A DNA stretch of 64,000 nt from CAZDGV01 sp964505195 (GTDB taxonomy: Bacteria > Bacteroidota > Bacteroidia > Chitinophagales > Chitinophagaceae): contig CAZDGV010000001.1 of the NCBI GenBank assembly GCA_964505195.1, positions 62,001 through 126,000 on the forward strand. Direction: 5' to 3'. A program made the position numbers and the translations under genes. The notes under the pieces were generated by a model. It had not been told where the DNA came from and searched no databases. It saw nothing but the letters and a program-made list of their open reading frames with translations. Positions 25,400 to 33,574 of this stretch are shown here, piece after piece. Position 1 is the first letter of the stretch. Each line of letters starts with the position of its first letter.

Positions 25400-26776
25400 T
25401 TAACCGCCAACATACAAATCCCAGTTCAGATCTGCCTGAGGTTTAGGAAACTGACGGAAAACTCTGCCACCATCCAGCGAAACCGGAATTTCATTCATGC
25501 GGTCGTATCTGCGTGTATCAATCCAACGATGTCCCCATGGTTCAGCCCAAAGAGAATAGCGCCGCTGATACAGAATTTCATTAATCAGCGCCGCCTGTGT
25601 TTGAGCACCGGAATATGCGCCAATGCCTGCACGTGATCTTACCGTATCAATAGCTTGTACTGCTTGTGAAAACTGATTCAGCTGTGCATGTGCTTCTGCT
25701 TTAATCAACACCAGCTCTTCGTTACGAATAAATCGAACGGGAGTAGTATTGGTAGGCCAACGGCGATCCTGATGCGTTCCGAAGAGGGTGCCGGCATCAG
25801 TAGAAACACTCACAGGACTGGTACGCTGGAAAAATTTATTTGCCACACGAAGATCACCCGGTGTAGCATCGGCAATCATAGAAGGATGTACCACAATAAT
25901 AGTACTGATATTCGCATTCAATACATAAAAGAGTGGATTGAAAACATCCGGTGCAGCACCATAGGTATGTGCAGGACCGGCATTCAAATCGCCTGCCAAA
26001 TTCATAAAAGAAGCATTGGTTGCATCAAGAGCACCCTGCCAGTCTTTACGATATACCGCCAAGCGAGCAGCAATCGCCCTGTTCACTCTTTTTAGTCCGT
26101 CGATATTGGTGAAACCTGCCCAACCTGCAGTCAGGTTGAAGGGGAAATTGGTACCGGCTGCATTAAGATCAGCGAAGCCTTCATCCAATACACCTTTGAT
26201 ATGGGTAAGTGCATCCTGATAAGGCACAAAACCACCGGGCTTCAAAGGATCTTCTATGTCAACCCGAATGCCGTTTTCATAAAGAAAATTAGCAGGAATC
26301 ATAAACTGATACCCCATGACGGTTTTTGCAAAACCGGTCACGGCCTTTTTCTCCTGCTCGGATAATGCGGAAGTATTTAATACCGCATTACGCAATACAA
26401 TTGCCTGGCGAATGGTTTGATAAGGCGTTGCATAAGCTGCACCGCCTGTGGCACCAAAGCCAAAATAAGCAGCATCAGGTTGACGTCCGCCCTGGCCCAG
26501 CCAATCGGTTTGGAAGCGCGGATCGGATGCATTGAAGAACCAGATTTCTCTGCCAAACGTACCAAAGGCAGCGGTAACGGTGAAGAGATAATCGCGGTGG
26601 CGCGACTCAAGACCGGTAATCAAAAACTGAATTTGCGCCCTGGAAGCATTGTTGGAAACACTGCCTACGGACGGGTTATTGGGATCGACCACCTGCTCGA
26701 GTTTCATGGGATTACATGCGGCAAAGCCGGCAATAGCTGTAATCGCAAGAACTGATTTGATGAGATTATGTTTCAT
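25400..26776 (-). CDS. susD-like: SusD/RagB family outer-membrane lipoprotein
   Basis: 458 residues. A lipoprotein signal with lipobox FAAC (Cys near 21) is followed by helical SusD-type TPR regions; typical traits include AIVLRNAVLNT, RFIRNEELVLIKAEAHAQLNQ, IDTVRSRAGI and the C-terminal INEILYQRRYSLWAEPWGHR segment. SusD proteins cap the SusC pore and bind the incoming ligand. The gene follows susC by 18 bp. No glycoside hydrolase, sulfatase or peptidase lies nearby, so the ligand cannot be inferred; glycans, peptides and others are possible. Confidence 0.93.
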   Translation of the reverse strand: MKHNLIKSVLAITAIAGFAACNPMKLEQVVDPNNPSVGSVSNNASRAQIQFLITGLESRHRDYLFTVTAAFGTFGREIWFFNASDPRFQTDWLGQGGRQPDAAYFGFGATGGAAYATPYQTIRQAIVLRNAVLNTSALSEQEKKAVTGFAKTVMGYQFMIPANFLYENGIRVDIEDPLKPGGFVPYQDALTHIKGVLDEGFADLNAAGTNFPFNLTAGWAGFTNIDGLKRVNRAIAARLAVYRKDWQGALDATNASFMNLAGDLNAGPAHTYGAAPDVFNPLFYVLNANISTIIVVHPSMIADATPGDLRVANKFFQRTSPVSVSTDAGTLFGTHQDRRWPTNTTPVRFIRNEELVLIKAEAHAQLNQFSQAVQAIDTVRSRAGIGAYSGAQTQAALINEILYQRRYSLWAEPWGHRWIDTRRYDRMNEIPVSLDGGRVFRQFPKPQADLNWDLYVGG

Positions 26777-26794
26777 GTGCTTGTGATTTGACTG

Positions 26795-29776
26795 TTAGAA
26801 ATCAATATTGATGTGGAAGAACAATCGACGCGTAGTGGGATACGGAGAAACGTCAACATTTCCTGCAATGGACTGTGCACCAAACGTAGATGTTTCTGGA
26901 TCGAATCCTTCATACTTCGTAAACAACAGTACGTTGTTTCCGGAAGCACCGATGCGAACACGATTTACGAACCCTTTGAAAATTCGATTGATGCTTGCCT
27001 CGGGCACGTTGTAATAAAGCCCCACTTCACGCATTTTAATAAAGCTGGCATCCTGTACCCATCGACCTGCATTGTTATGAGGTGCCGGAGATCGCTGGCG
27101 CCCATTAGGAATGCCGTCTTTGTTGTCGTCATTAAACCATCCCTTGGTGGTACCACCGCCGTCGGTTAAGAAGCTTGTAAGGTTAATATTATCTCCTCCG
27201 TTTCTCCACTCCCACATCATACTAAAATCAAAATGCTTGAGGAAAGTGATTGTATTAAACCACGACATGGTAAACTTCGGATTGTTTTCGCCCCAAACGG
27301 TAAATACGCCGGGAGAAACCGCAGGCGTACCTACGATGGTAAGGGGACTTACTCCTTCTTTGATGAGGAAGGTTCCCAAACCGGAACCAAATGCACCAGT
27401 TAAATATGAGGGAATACCAAGCTTGGTTACCACCACATCGTTTTTCCACCACATTACACGCGAAAACCAACGCAAATTTTTGTTTTGCACCACGGTAGCG
27501 CCAAGTGAAAGTTCAATACCCTTGTTTTCAAGTTCTGCCTCGTTGCTAGGGGTAGATGCCACACCTGAAGCCGGAGAAAGATTCAGACTCTGAATATTGT
27601 TGGCAGTACGCTTGATATAATACGTAGCTTCCAAAGAAACGCGGTTGTTGAAGAAACCCGCATCTAAACCAAATTCAAGCTCTTTCGCAGTTTCAGGACG
27701 AATGGCCGTATTGCCAATTTGCGTTGAAACCACCGAACCCAACAATCCGCTAATATTTGTACCTCCTAAAGGGGTGAACGTAGCACCGAAACCAACAGGA
27801 CCTGCTGTTTCACCATATGCTACACGCGGTTTTAACTGACTGATGAATCCTGATTTCCAAAAATCAAAATTGGTAAGATTCACAGCAAGTGAAGCCTTGG
27901 GGAACGCATAAAGCTTATCGATATCACCGTTCAGTGTTGATTTATCGAAACGAACACCAACCGTACCTACTACTTTATCGTCCCAGTTTACTTCTTCCTG
28001 TGCAAAAATACCTGCTTCCTGTACCCTGCTGTTAAACTGCTGTTCAATCTGCTGTACGGTAGCCTGCTGTACATTCTTTTGTCCGGGTGCTAAACCACGG
28101 CCACGCATAAAGAAGGCACTGTTATCAAATTCTAAACGCACGATACCGGCTTGTGTGGTAAAATTGATATTCTTGAAAGTGGTGTTGTGTACCAGCGCTG
28201 CTTGGAAGTTCTTGTTGAATGCTTCCTGACGGCCATGCAACACGTCCCCTGGATTTGCCTGTGCACGCTGAAACTGCAGATCTTCAGGCAAATGGATTAG
28301 CGTTGAGTTCTGAACATAATCCAAACCACCCGTCATCTGAAACTTCAGAGATGAGTTGTCGCGATCAATGATTTGCCAATTAAAAGTGGCAGACTGAATA
28401 AAACGATTCACCAAAGAGTTGTTGGTGGCTTTATCGGTAACCGCAAGCGGGTTTTCGCGCGGACCGCCATAATCTACATCGGGATAAATACCTGCTGCAT
28501 TGGGACGCAGATCGAAGTAGTTGGGAATATAGGCGATGTTATAACCAATAGATGCACCAGTATTGTTCTGGTTTCCGGTGAAACCGCGATCGGTATTGGT
28601 GCGGATAAAGTTTGAGTTGAGTGAAAAGCTGATGCGCTTGCTCAGTTTGTGATCAATATTGGCACGCACTGAGTAACGCTCAAAGCCTGTTCTTCTTACA
28701 ATACCTTCTTCATTGGTAACAACGCCTCCTACAAAAAACTTGGTTTTGTCATTGCCGCCGGTGGCGCTTAGGCGGGTATTGGAAAGCGTTGCAGTATTGC
28801 CATAAAACAGTTCTTCAAAATCAAAAAACTGCCCGGTGCTCTGTGCCTGCTGAAAACGTGCCAGTTCTGTTGCGCGCTTGGCAGGATTGGTGAAGAAGAA
28901 ATTGATCTTATCAACGCTCCAATTATCGGTTCCTACCAAACGCAGCGGACGACCGGTACCGATATCCTGACCAAAGCTGATATTGGTTTTTCCGGTAGAA
29001 CCTTTCTTAGTGGTAATGATAATTACACCTGCATTGGCTCTGGTACCATATATAGCAGCTGCAGAAGGCCCTTTCAACACTTCAATGTTTTGAATATCGT
29101 TGGGGTTGATATCTGCAAGGCGGTTCGAACCATCATCCTGGTTGGCTGCACCAGCCTGCGTAATGCTTGCTCTACCTGAACGCTGGAAAGAGTTATTGAT
29201 ATACACTCCATCCAAAATGATGAGCGGCTGCGAAGCACCTACGAGCGATGAAACACCGCGCAGCTGAATCGACATACCACCACCCGGTGCGCCACCGTTC
29301 ATGCGTATGTTGGCGCCGGGCACCTTGCTATACAAAGCCCCATCCGTTGTTTGAATTTGGGTAGTGCCCGTAAGTTCTTTTGCACTAATGGAAGTTACGG
29401 CATTGGCCAGGTTACTGCGCTTCACCGAAGTAGCCAGACCAGTTACCACCACTTCATTAAGGTTGAGCGCATCGGTTTTCATCGACAGCTCCAACGGAGC
29501 AGCACCTTGCGATACATTTATATTCTGCGAAACAAAACCCACCAGTGAAAACACAAGCGTTGCAGATTTTGAACCGGGAACATCAATGCTGAATTGCCCC
29601 TGTGCATCGGTTACGGTACCGATACGCGTGCCCTTAATGACTACACTTACATTGGGGATGGGTTCTTGTTTGCTTTCGTCAGTCACTTTTCCTTTTACGG
29701 TGTACTGACTGAACCCGACAGAGGAGATCAACAGGAACAGCATTAGCTGAACCAGTTTTTGGACTGATTTTCTCAT
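26795..29776 (-). CDS. susC-like: SusC/RagA family TonB-dependent outer-membrane transporter
   Basis: 993 residues. Signal peptide (LMLFLLISSVGFSQ), then a CarboxypepD_reg-like domain (VKGKVTDESKQEPIPNVSV), then the SusC plug with VVVTGLATSVKRSNLANAV, IRLNGGAPGGG-like and EVLKGPSAAAIYGTRANAG, then a large beta-barrel ending in an aromatic FHINIDF. It imports a ligand presented by SusD using TonB energy. Pair order susC-susD is standard. No ECF sigma/anti-sigma pair or hybrid two-component sensor is adjacent, so its control is not visible. Confidence 0.95.
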   Translation of the reverse strand: MRKSVQKLVQLMLFLLISSVGFSQYTVKGKVTDESKQEPIPNVSVVIKGTRIGTVTDAQGQFSIDVPGSKSATLVFSLVGFVSQNINVSQGAAPLELSMKTDALNLNEVVVTGLATSVKRSNLANAVTSISAKELTGTTQIQTTDGALYSKVPGANIRMNGGAPGGGMSIQLRGVSSLVGASQPLIILDGVYINNSFQRSGRASITQAGAANQDDGSNRLADINPNDIQNIEVLKGPSAAAIYGTRANAGVIIITTKKGSTGKTNISFGQDIGTGRPLRLVGTDNWSVDKINFFFTNPAKRATELARFQQAQSTGQFFDFEELFYGNTATLSNTRLSATGGNDKTKFFVGGVVTNEEGIVRRTGFERYSVRANIDHKLSKRISFSLNSNFIRTNTDRGFTGNQNNTGASIGYNIAYIPNYFDLRPNAAGIYPDVDYGGPRENPLAVTDKATNNSLVNRFIQSATFNWQIIDRDNSSLKFQMTGGLDYVQNSTLIHLPEDLQFQRAQANPGDVLHGRQEAFNKNFQAALVHNTTFKNINFTTQAGIVRLEFDNSAFFMRGRGLAPGQKNVQQATVQQIEQQFNSRVQEAGIFAQEEVNWDDKVVGTVGVRFDKSTLNGDIDKLYAFPKASLAVNLTNFDFWKSGFISQLKPRVAYGETAGPVGFGATFTPLGGTNISGLLGSVVSTQIGNTAIRPETAKELEFGLDAGFFNNRVSLEATYYIKRTANNIQSLNLSPASGVASTPSNEAELENKGIELSLGATVVQNKNLRWFSRVMWWKNDVVVTKLGIPSYLTGAFGSGLGTFLIKEGVSPLTIVGTPAVSPGVFTVWGENNPKFTMSWFNTITFLKHFDFSMMWEWRNGGDNINLTSFLTDGGGTTKGWFNDDNKDGIPNGRQRSPAPHNNAGRWVQDASFIKMREVGLYYNVPEASINRIFKGFVNRVRIGASGNNVLLFTKYEGFDPETSTFGAQSIAGNVDVSPYPTTRRLFFHINIDF

Positions 29777-29826
29777 TCGTAGTTAGTTTTGGTTTGAAAA
29801 AAATGCCAACACTCACATCTATTGTA

Positions 29827-29848
29827 GAATGCTTTTAGCAAAACATTC
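29827..29848. repeat. Short inverted repeat upstream of susC
   Basis: GAATG-c-TTTT (29827-29836) and AAAACATTC (29840-29848) pair around AGC with one bulge. It resembles the core of the longer palindrome at 33432-33459. Confidence 0.45.
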
Positions 29849-30005
29849 CTTTCGAAGCAAATCATTGGCAGTGAGAAATGAAAATACAAGAATAAACTCA
29901 AAAGATAAAATTCTAGGCCATTTTATTCAACTTGCCCAGAAACTTTTCTTTTGAACTGAATATAATATCTACACCATCATTAAAGGACCGACGAAACCAT
30001 CTAGC

Positions 30006-30377
30006 TTAAAGCTCTTCTTCTCTTTCCAGCATCAAAACAGCACTTTGGGGAACGATAAAGTACTTTTCTCCCTCATATATTACTTCCGTTGCTCCACTCA
30101 GTAAAAAGATCGCCAAATCGCCCTCCTTGGCTTGTAGCGGCACATACTTTACATTATCCTCCTCCGCCTTCCAGGGCTCATCTTCCACCGGCAGCGGAAT
30201 GGCATAACCGGGTCCGGTTTTTATCACATAGCCCTGTTGCACTTTTTCCTTTTCCTGCACCCCTGGTGGCAGATACAATCCACTGGCTGTGCGCTCATCG
30301 GGTCGGGAAGGCTGAATGAGTAAACGGTCGCCCACTACAATCAGTTTTTTGAATCGGTTTTCGGCAGTTATGCGCAT
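30006..30377 (-). CDS. GroES-like co-chaperonin domain protein, stand-alone
   Basis: 123 residues. VVGDRLLIQPSRPDERTASGLYLP matches the GroES N-terminal pattern (motif GDRLLI, TASGLYLP), and the C-terminal part has a GDLAIFLLSGATEVIYEGEKYFIV-type end (motif YEGEKYFIV). It is longer than GroES (about 95 residues) because of an insertion with PWKAEEDNVKYVPLQ in the middle, and there is no groEL beside it. It may be a specialised co-chaperonin paralogue; the ordinary groESL operon is expected elsewhere. Confidence 0.82.
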   Translation of the reverse strand: MRITAENRFKKLIVVGDRLLIQPSRPDERTASGLYLPPGVQEKEKVQQGYVIKTGPGYAIPLPVEDEPWKAEEDNVKYVPLQAKEGDLAIFLLSGATEVIYEGEKYFIVPQSAVLMLEREEEL

Positions 30378-30529
30378 AATGCTGATTTAGAGGTCAAAAT
30401 TAAGGACTGATGCCTTTCCAAAGCCATTGGAAATGGGCCGAAATGGCAGCGATATTTAACAAAACATTTCTTTGGCACCATCCTTGCTATGAAAAGGATT
30501 GACTTTATTTGTCGTATAAATTGATCAAT

Positions 30530-31228
30530 ATGGAAGCTGTAAAATCTAGAATACTGCTGGTGGAAGATGATGCCAATCTGGGGAATGTACTGAAGAACTA
30601 TTTGGAACTAAGTGATTTTGATGTAGTGCTGGAAAGAGACGGCAGACTCGGTTTAGCTGCTTTTCAGCGCGAGAAATTTGATATTTGTCTGCTGGATGTG
30701 ATGATGCCAAATATGGATGGATTCACGCTGGCGGAAGCAATCCGCGATATCGATCCCGATATGCCACTGTTTTTCCTCTCAGCCAAAACCATGAAAGAAG
30801 ATATTATTACCGGTTATAAGCTTGGCGCGGACGATTATATTACCAAACCCTTCGACAGCGATGTATTGCTGATGAAGATTAAAGCCATCCTTAAGAGAAA
30901 TGAGGAGATCCGCAGCGAAACAGAAAACAAAGAATTCGATCTGAATAGTTTTCATTTTAACCCCAAACTGCGCCAATTAACTAAGGAAACTACTACGCAA
31001 AATCTTTCGCCCAAAGAAAGTGAATTACTCCGCATGCTTTGCGAGTACAAAAACGACCTACTCCCGCGCGAAACCGCATTGAAGCGCATCTGGGGCAGCG
31101 ATACCTACTTCAACGGAAGAAGCATGGATGTTTACATAGCAAAACTCCGAAAATACCTTAAGGAAGATCCCAAAGTGGAAATCGTAAACATCCACGGAAA
31201 CGGGTTCCGACTGGTAGTGGAAGAGTAA
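30530..31228 (+). CDS. OmpR-family response regulator, RprY-like
   Basis: 232 residues from the ATG at 30530. Receiver domain with VEDD (11-14), phospho-acceptor Asp56 (LLDVMMPNMDG), a Lys in DDYITKPFD, then a winged-helix OmpR-type DNA-binding domain (KESELLRMLCEYKNDLLPRE region; MDVYIAKLRKYL). The receiver reads much like RprY of Bacteroides from memory. No histidine kinase gene is adjacent, making it an orphan in this window. It points toward, and converges with, engB. Confidence 0.9.
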   Translation: MEAVKSRILLVEDDANLGNVLKNYLELSDFDVVLERDGRLGLAAFQREKFDICLLDVMMPNMDGFTLAEAIRDIDPDMPLFFLSAKTMKEDIITGYKLGADDYITKPFDSDVLLMKIKAILKRNEEIRSETENKEFDLNSFHFNPKLRQLTKETTTQNLSPKESELLRMLCEYKNDLLPRETALKRIWGSDTYFNGRSMDVYIAKLRKYLKEDPKVEIVNIHGNGFRLVVEE

Positions 31229-31252
31229 ACCACGCTCAACTTTCCTACTAGC

Positions 31253-31936
31253 CTAATTTTTTGGCCGCTGATGCCAAAGACGATTACATTGCTCAATCGT
31301 AGAAAAAATCTGTTTTTTGCCCAAGTGCTTCACCGCCGAACTCACGATATGCGGGGGTAACACTTCCCAATGCGCTCCAAGCGCTTCAAGAAATGCATTT
31401 ACCGCTGCAGCAACCTCACGTTGTGTAGATTTATCAGCTTTGGTGAAAACAATGGTAAAAGGCAGCTGCCATGCTCCCAGCTGATTGATAAACTGAAGAT
31501 CAATTTGCTGTGGCTTGTGCCTGCTATCGATGAGCACAAAAATGTTGATTAGGTTTTCGCGTTTCCTAAGATAATCTTCAATCATTTTTGTCCACTGCTT
31601 CCTTTTCCCCTGTGCCACTTTTGCGTAGCCATAGCCCGGCAAATCCACCAAATACCAGCCCTGCTCTTTACCCTTCTCATCGGCAGAAACCACGGAAAAA
31701 TGATTGATCATCTGCGTTTTCCCTGGCGATGCACTGGTTTTTGCCAGCTTCTGATGATTGCAAATCATGTTAATGAGGGAAGACTTCCCCACATTGCTGC
31801 GACCGATAAATGCATACTCGGGCTTGTCGGCCATTGGGCATTGGTCAACAGACGGACTACTAATGAGGTATGCAGCGGATTTAATGTTCACCCGTGCAAG
31901 ATAGTACAGAATGCTTTTTGCTTGCTTTGAAAGCAT
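31253..31936 (-). CDS. engB: Ribosome biogenesis GTPase EngB/YihA
   Basis: About 228 residues from the ATG at 31936; a GTG at 31891 (NIKSAAYLIS) is an alternative closer to the family N-terminus. GTPase needed for late 50S subunit assembly. G1 GRSNVGKSSL, G3 DLPGYGYAKV, G4 FTKADK and G5 SSA are all present. Divergent from ubiE, with about 55 bp between the starts. Confidence 0.93.
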   Translation of the reverse strand: MLSKQAKSILYYLARVNIKSAAYLISSPSVDQCPMADKPEYAFIGRSNVGKSSLINMICNHQKLAKTSASPGKTQMINHFSVVSADEKGKEQGWYLVDLPGYGYAKVAQGKRKQWTKMIEDYLRKRENLINIFVLIDSRHKPQQIDLQFINQLGAWQLPFTIVFTKADKSTQREVAAAVNAFLEALGAHWEVLPPHIVSSAVKHLGKKQIFSTIEQCNRLWHQRPKN

Positions 31937-31977
31937 ACTCAGGCTCCACAGAAAAGGAGATACTGGCACTCCTTTCC

Positions 31978-31985
31978 TACCTTTG
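31978..31985 (+). promoter_or_regulatory. -7 promoter element directly before ubiE
   Basis: TACCTTTG, exact TAnnTTTG, ends 5 bp before the ubiE ATG at 31991, predicting a transcript with almost no leader. Confidence 0.5.
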
Positions 31986-31990
31986 CCGCC

Positions 31991-32737
31991 ATGTCGAAAA
32001 AATATTCGCACGACCATGTAGTACCCGACGCAAGCTCCAGCCACAGCAAAAAAGAGCAGGTAGCTGAAATGTTCAATAACATTGCGCTCCGCTACGATTT
32101 TTTAAATCGCTTTCTTTCTGCCGGCATTGATGTTCGCTGGCGCAAAAAGGCACTCCGTTTACTGGAGCCGCTCCAGCCAAAACAGATGCTCGATGTTGCT
32201 ACCGGCACGGCTGATGTTGCCCTTATGGCTGCAAAACAATTACAACCCGATAAAATTATCGGCATTGATATTGCAGAACGCATGCTGGACATTGGAAGAA
32301 AAAAAATCAGCACCCGTGGATGGGAACATATGATCACCCTGCAAAGCGGAGACAGCGAAACAATAAACTTCCCCGATCATTCGTTTGATGCTGTGACTGT
32401 TGCTTTCGGCGTTCGCAATTTTGAAAACCTTGAAAAAGGCTTGTCGGAAATATACCGGGTACTAAAGCCGGGCGGACGACTGGTTGTGCTGGAGTTTTCA
32501 AAACCTTTTATTCCCGGTTTCAAACAATTGTACAACGCATACATGAGTCTCGTAGCTCCGCAGTTGGTAAGTGTTTTTGCAAGCGACAAAAAAGCATACC
32601 AATATCTTAACCAGTCGATCCAAGCATTCCCCGAAGGAAAAAAATTTGTGGAAGTGCTGGAAAAAACAAGATTTAAAAACAGTTCACATAAACCGCTCAC
32701 TTTAGGCATATGCAGTATTTATTGGGGCGACAAATAG
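31991..32737 (+). CDS. ubiE: Demethylmenaquinone methyltransferase
   Basis: 248 residues. SAM-dependent C-methyltransferase of menaquinone synthesis (also called menG). Motifs: RYDFLNRFLSAGID, MLDVATGTADVALMA (SAM motif I), VTVAFGVRNFENLEKGL, and RVLKPGGRLVVLEFSKP. The 3' end overlaps porT by 28 bp, and the family order ubiE-porT is one I recall from other Bacteroidota. Confidence 0.96.
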   Translation: MSKKYSHDHVVPDASSSHSKKEQVAEMFNNIALRYDFLNRFLSAGIDVRWRKKALRLLEPLQPKQMLDVATGTADVALMAAKQLQPDKIIGIDIAERMLDIGRKKISTRGWEHMITLQSGDSETINFPDHSFDAVTVAFGVRNFENLEKGLSEIYRVLKPGGRLVVLEFSKPFIPGFKQLYNAYMSLVAPQLVSVFASDKKAYQYLNQSIQAFPEGKKFVEVLEKTRFKNSSHKPLTLGICSIYWGDK

Positions 32738-33423
32738 CTTGCGTGTTTTTAGCGTTGACGATGATTTGCGTAGCCAATGCGCAGGACATTAATATGCCTG
32801 ATCATGAAGTGAAGCCCTACTACTTTGGCATTACGCTTTCAGGAAATGCTTCCAGGTTTCAGCTCAACCATCATCCAAAATTTTTGCAAAGCGACAGTAT
32901 AGGCGTGGTAGAACCCTTTAATAGTGGCGGCTTTGGAATGGGACTACTGGGCACGCTGCGCATTTTTGAACATTTGGAAGCAAGGTTCAATCCCCAGCTC
33001 ATTTTCACCAACCGCACCTTACAATACCAGGTAAAATATCCGCTGCCCGGCAACGAATCGGCCCAAACCAAGCGTGTAGAATCCATTTATCTGTCTTTTC
33101 CCGCACAGCTCAAATTCAGCTCCGACCGCATCAACAACTTTCGCATTTATGTTTTAGGAGGCATGAAATACGAGTATGATCTTGCCAGCAACAGCACTGC
33201 GCGTAGGGCTGAAGATCTCATGAAATTGCGCAAAGGCGCTTTTGGCTATGAAAGTGGTGTGGGAATGAGTTTTTATTTCCCCAGCTTTATCTTCTCCCCC
33301 GAAATAAAAGTCAGCAATTCGCTGGGTAATGTCCACAGTCGGGATGCCAATTTGATTTATTCCAATGTAGTAGATCGCATGCAAGCACGCATGATTGTAA
33401 TAGCGATTCACTTAGAGGGATAA
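32710..33423 (+). CDS. porT: PorT/SprT-type T9SS outer-membrane beta-barrel protein
   Basis: 237 residues. Signal peptide ending VANAQ, then a small beta-barrel pattern: alternating strands such as YYFGITLSGNASRFQLN, LEARFNPQLIFTNRTLQYQ, SIYLSFPAQLKFSS and YVLGGMKYEYDLA, ending in MIVIAIHLEG. Overlap with ubiE and the general pattern fit PorT, a type IX secretion component needed for sorting of secreted proteins and gliding. PorX, the T9SS regulator, is about 18 kb away. It could also be a generic OMP-beta-barrel family member. Confidence 0.82.
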   Translation: MQYLLGRQIACVFLALTMICVANAQDINMPDHEVKPYYFGITLSGNASRFQLNHHPKFLQSDSIGVVEPFNSGGFGMGLLGTLRIFEHLEARFNPQLIFTNRTLQYQVKYPLPGNESAQTKRVESIYLSFPAQLKFSSDRINNFRIYVLGGMKYEYDLASNSTARRAEDLMKLRKGAFGYESGVGMSFYFPSFIFSPEIKVSNSLGNVHSRDANLIYSNVVDRMQARMIVIAIHLEG

Positions 33424-33431
33424 TCGTTACA

Positions 33432-33459
33432 TTTAGAATGCTTTTTAAAGCATTCTAAA
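33432..33459. repeat. 28-bp inverted repeat after porT
   Basis: Perfect 13-bp arms TTTAGAATGCTTT and AAAGCATTCTAAA around TT. No T-run follows on the plus strand. A second inverted pair, CAAAAGG (33518-33524) and CCTTTTG (33536-33542), lies before pyrC. It may act as a terminator-like 3' end structure or an operator. Confidence 0.6.
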
Positions 33460-33574
33460 AAGGTAGGCATCGTTGTTTCACAACTTATCGTGGTAATACT
33501 TGTTAAAGAAGTGGCTTCAAAAGGATCTTTAAAAGCCTTTTGATAAATTGCATACACTTTAATTAAGAAATCAC

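Noticed and set aside
27111..27593. 160-codon open frame opposite susC
   Set aside because: Antisense shadow; composition follows the reversed codons of the barrel region.
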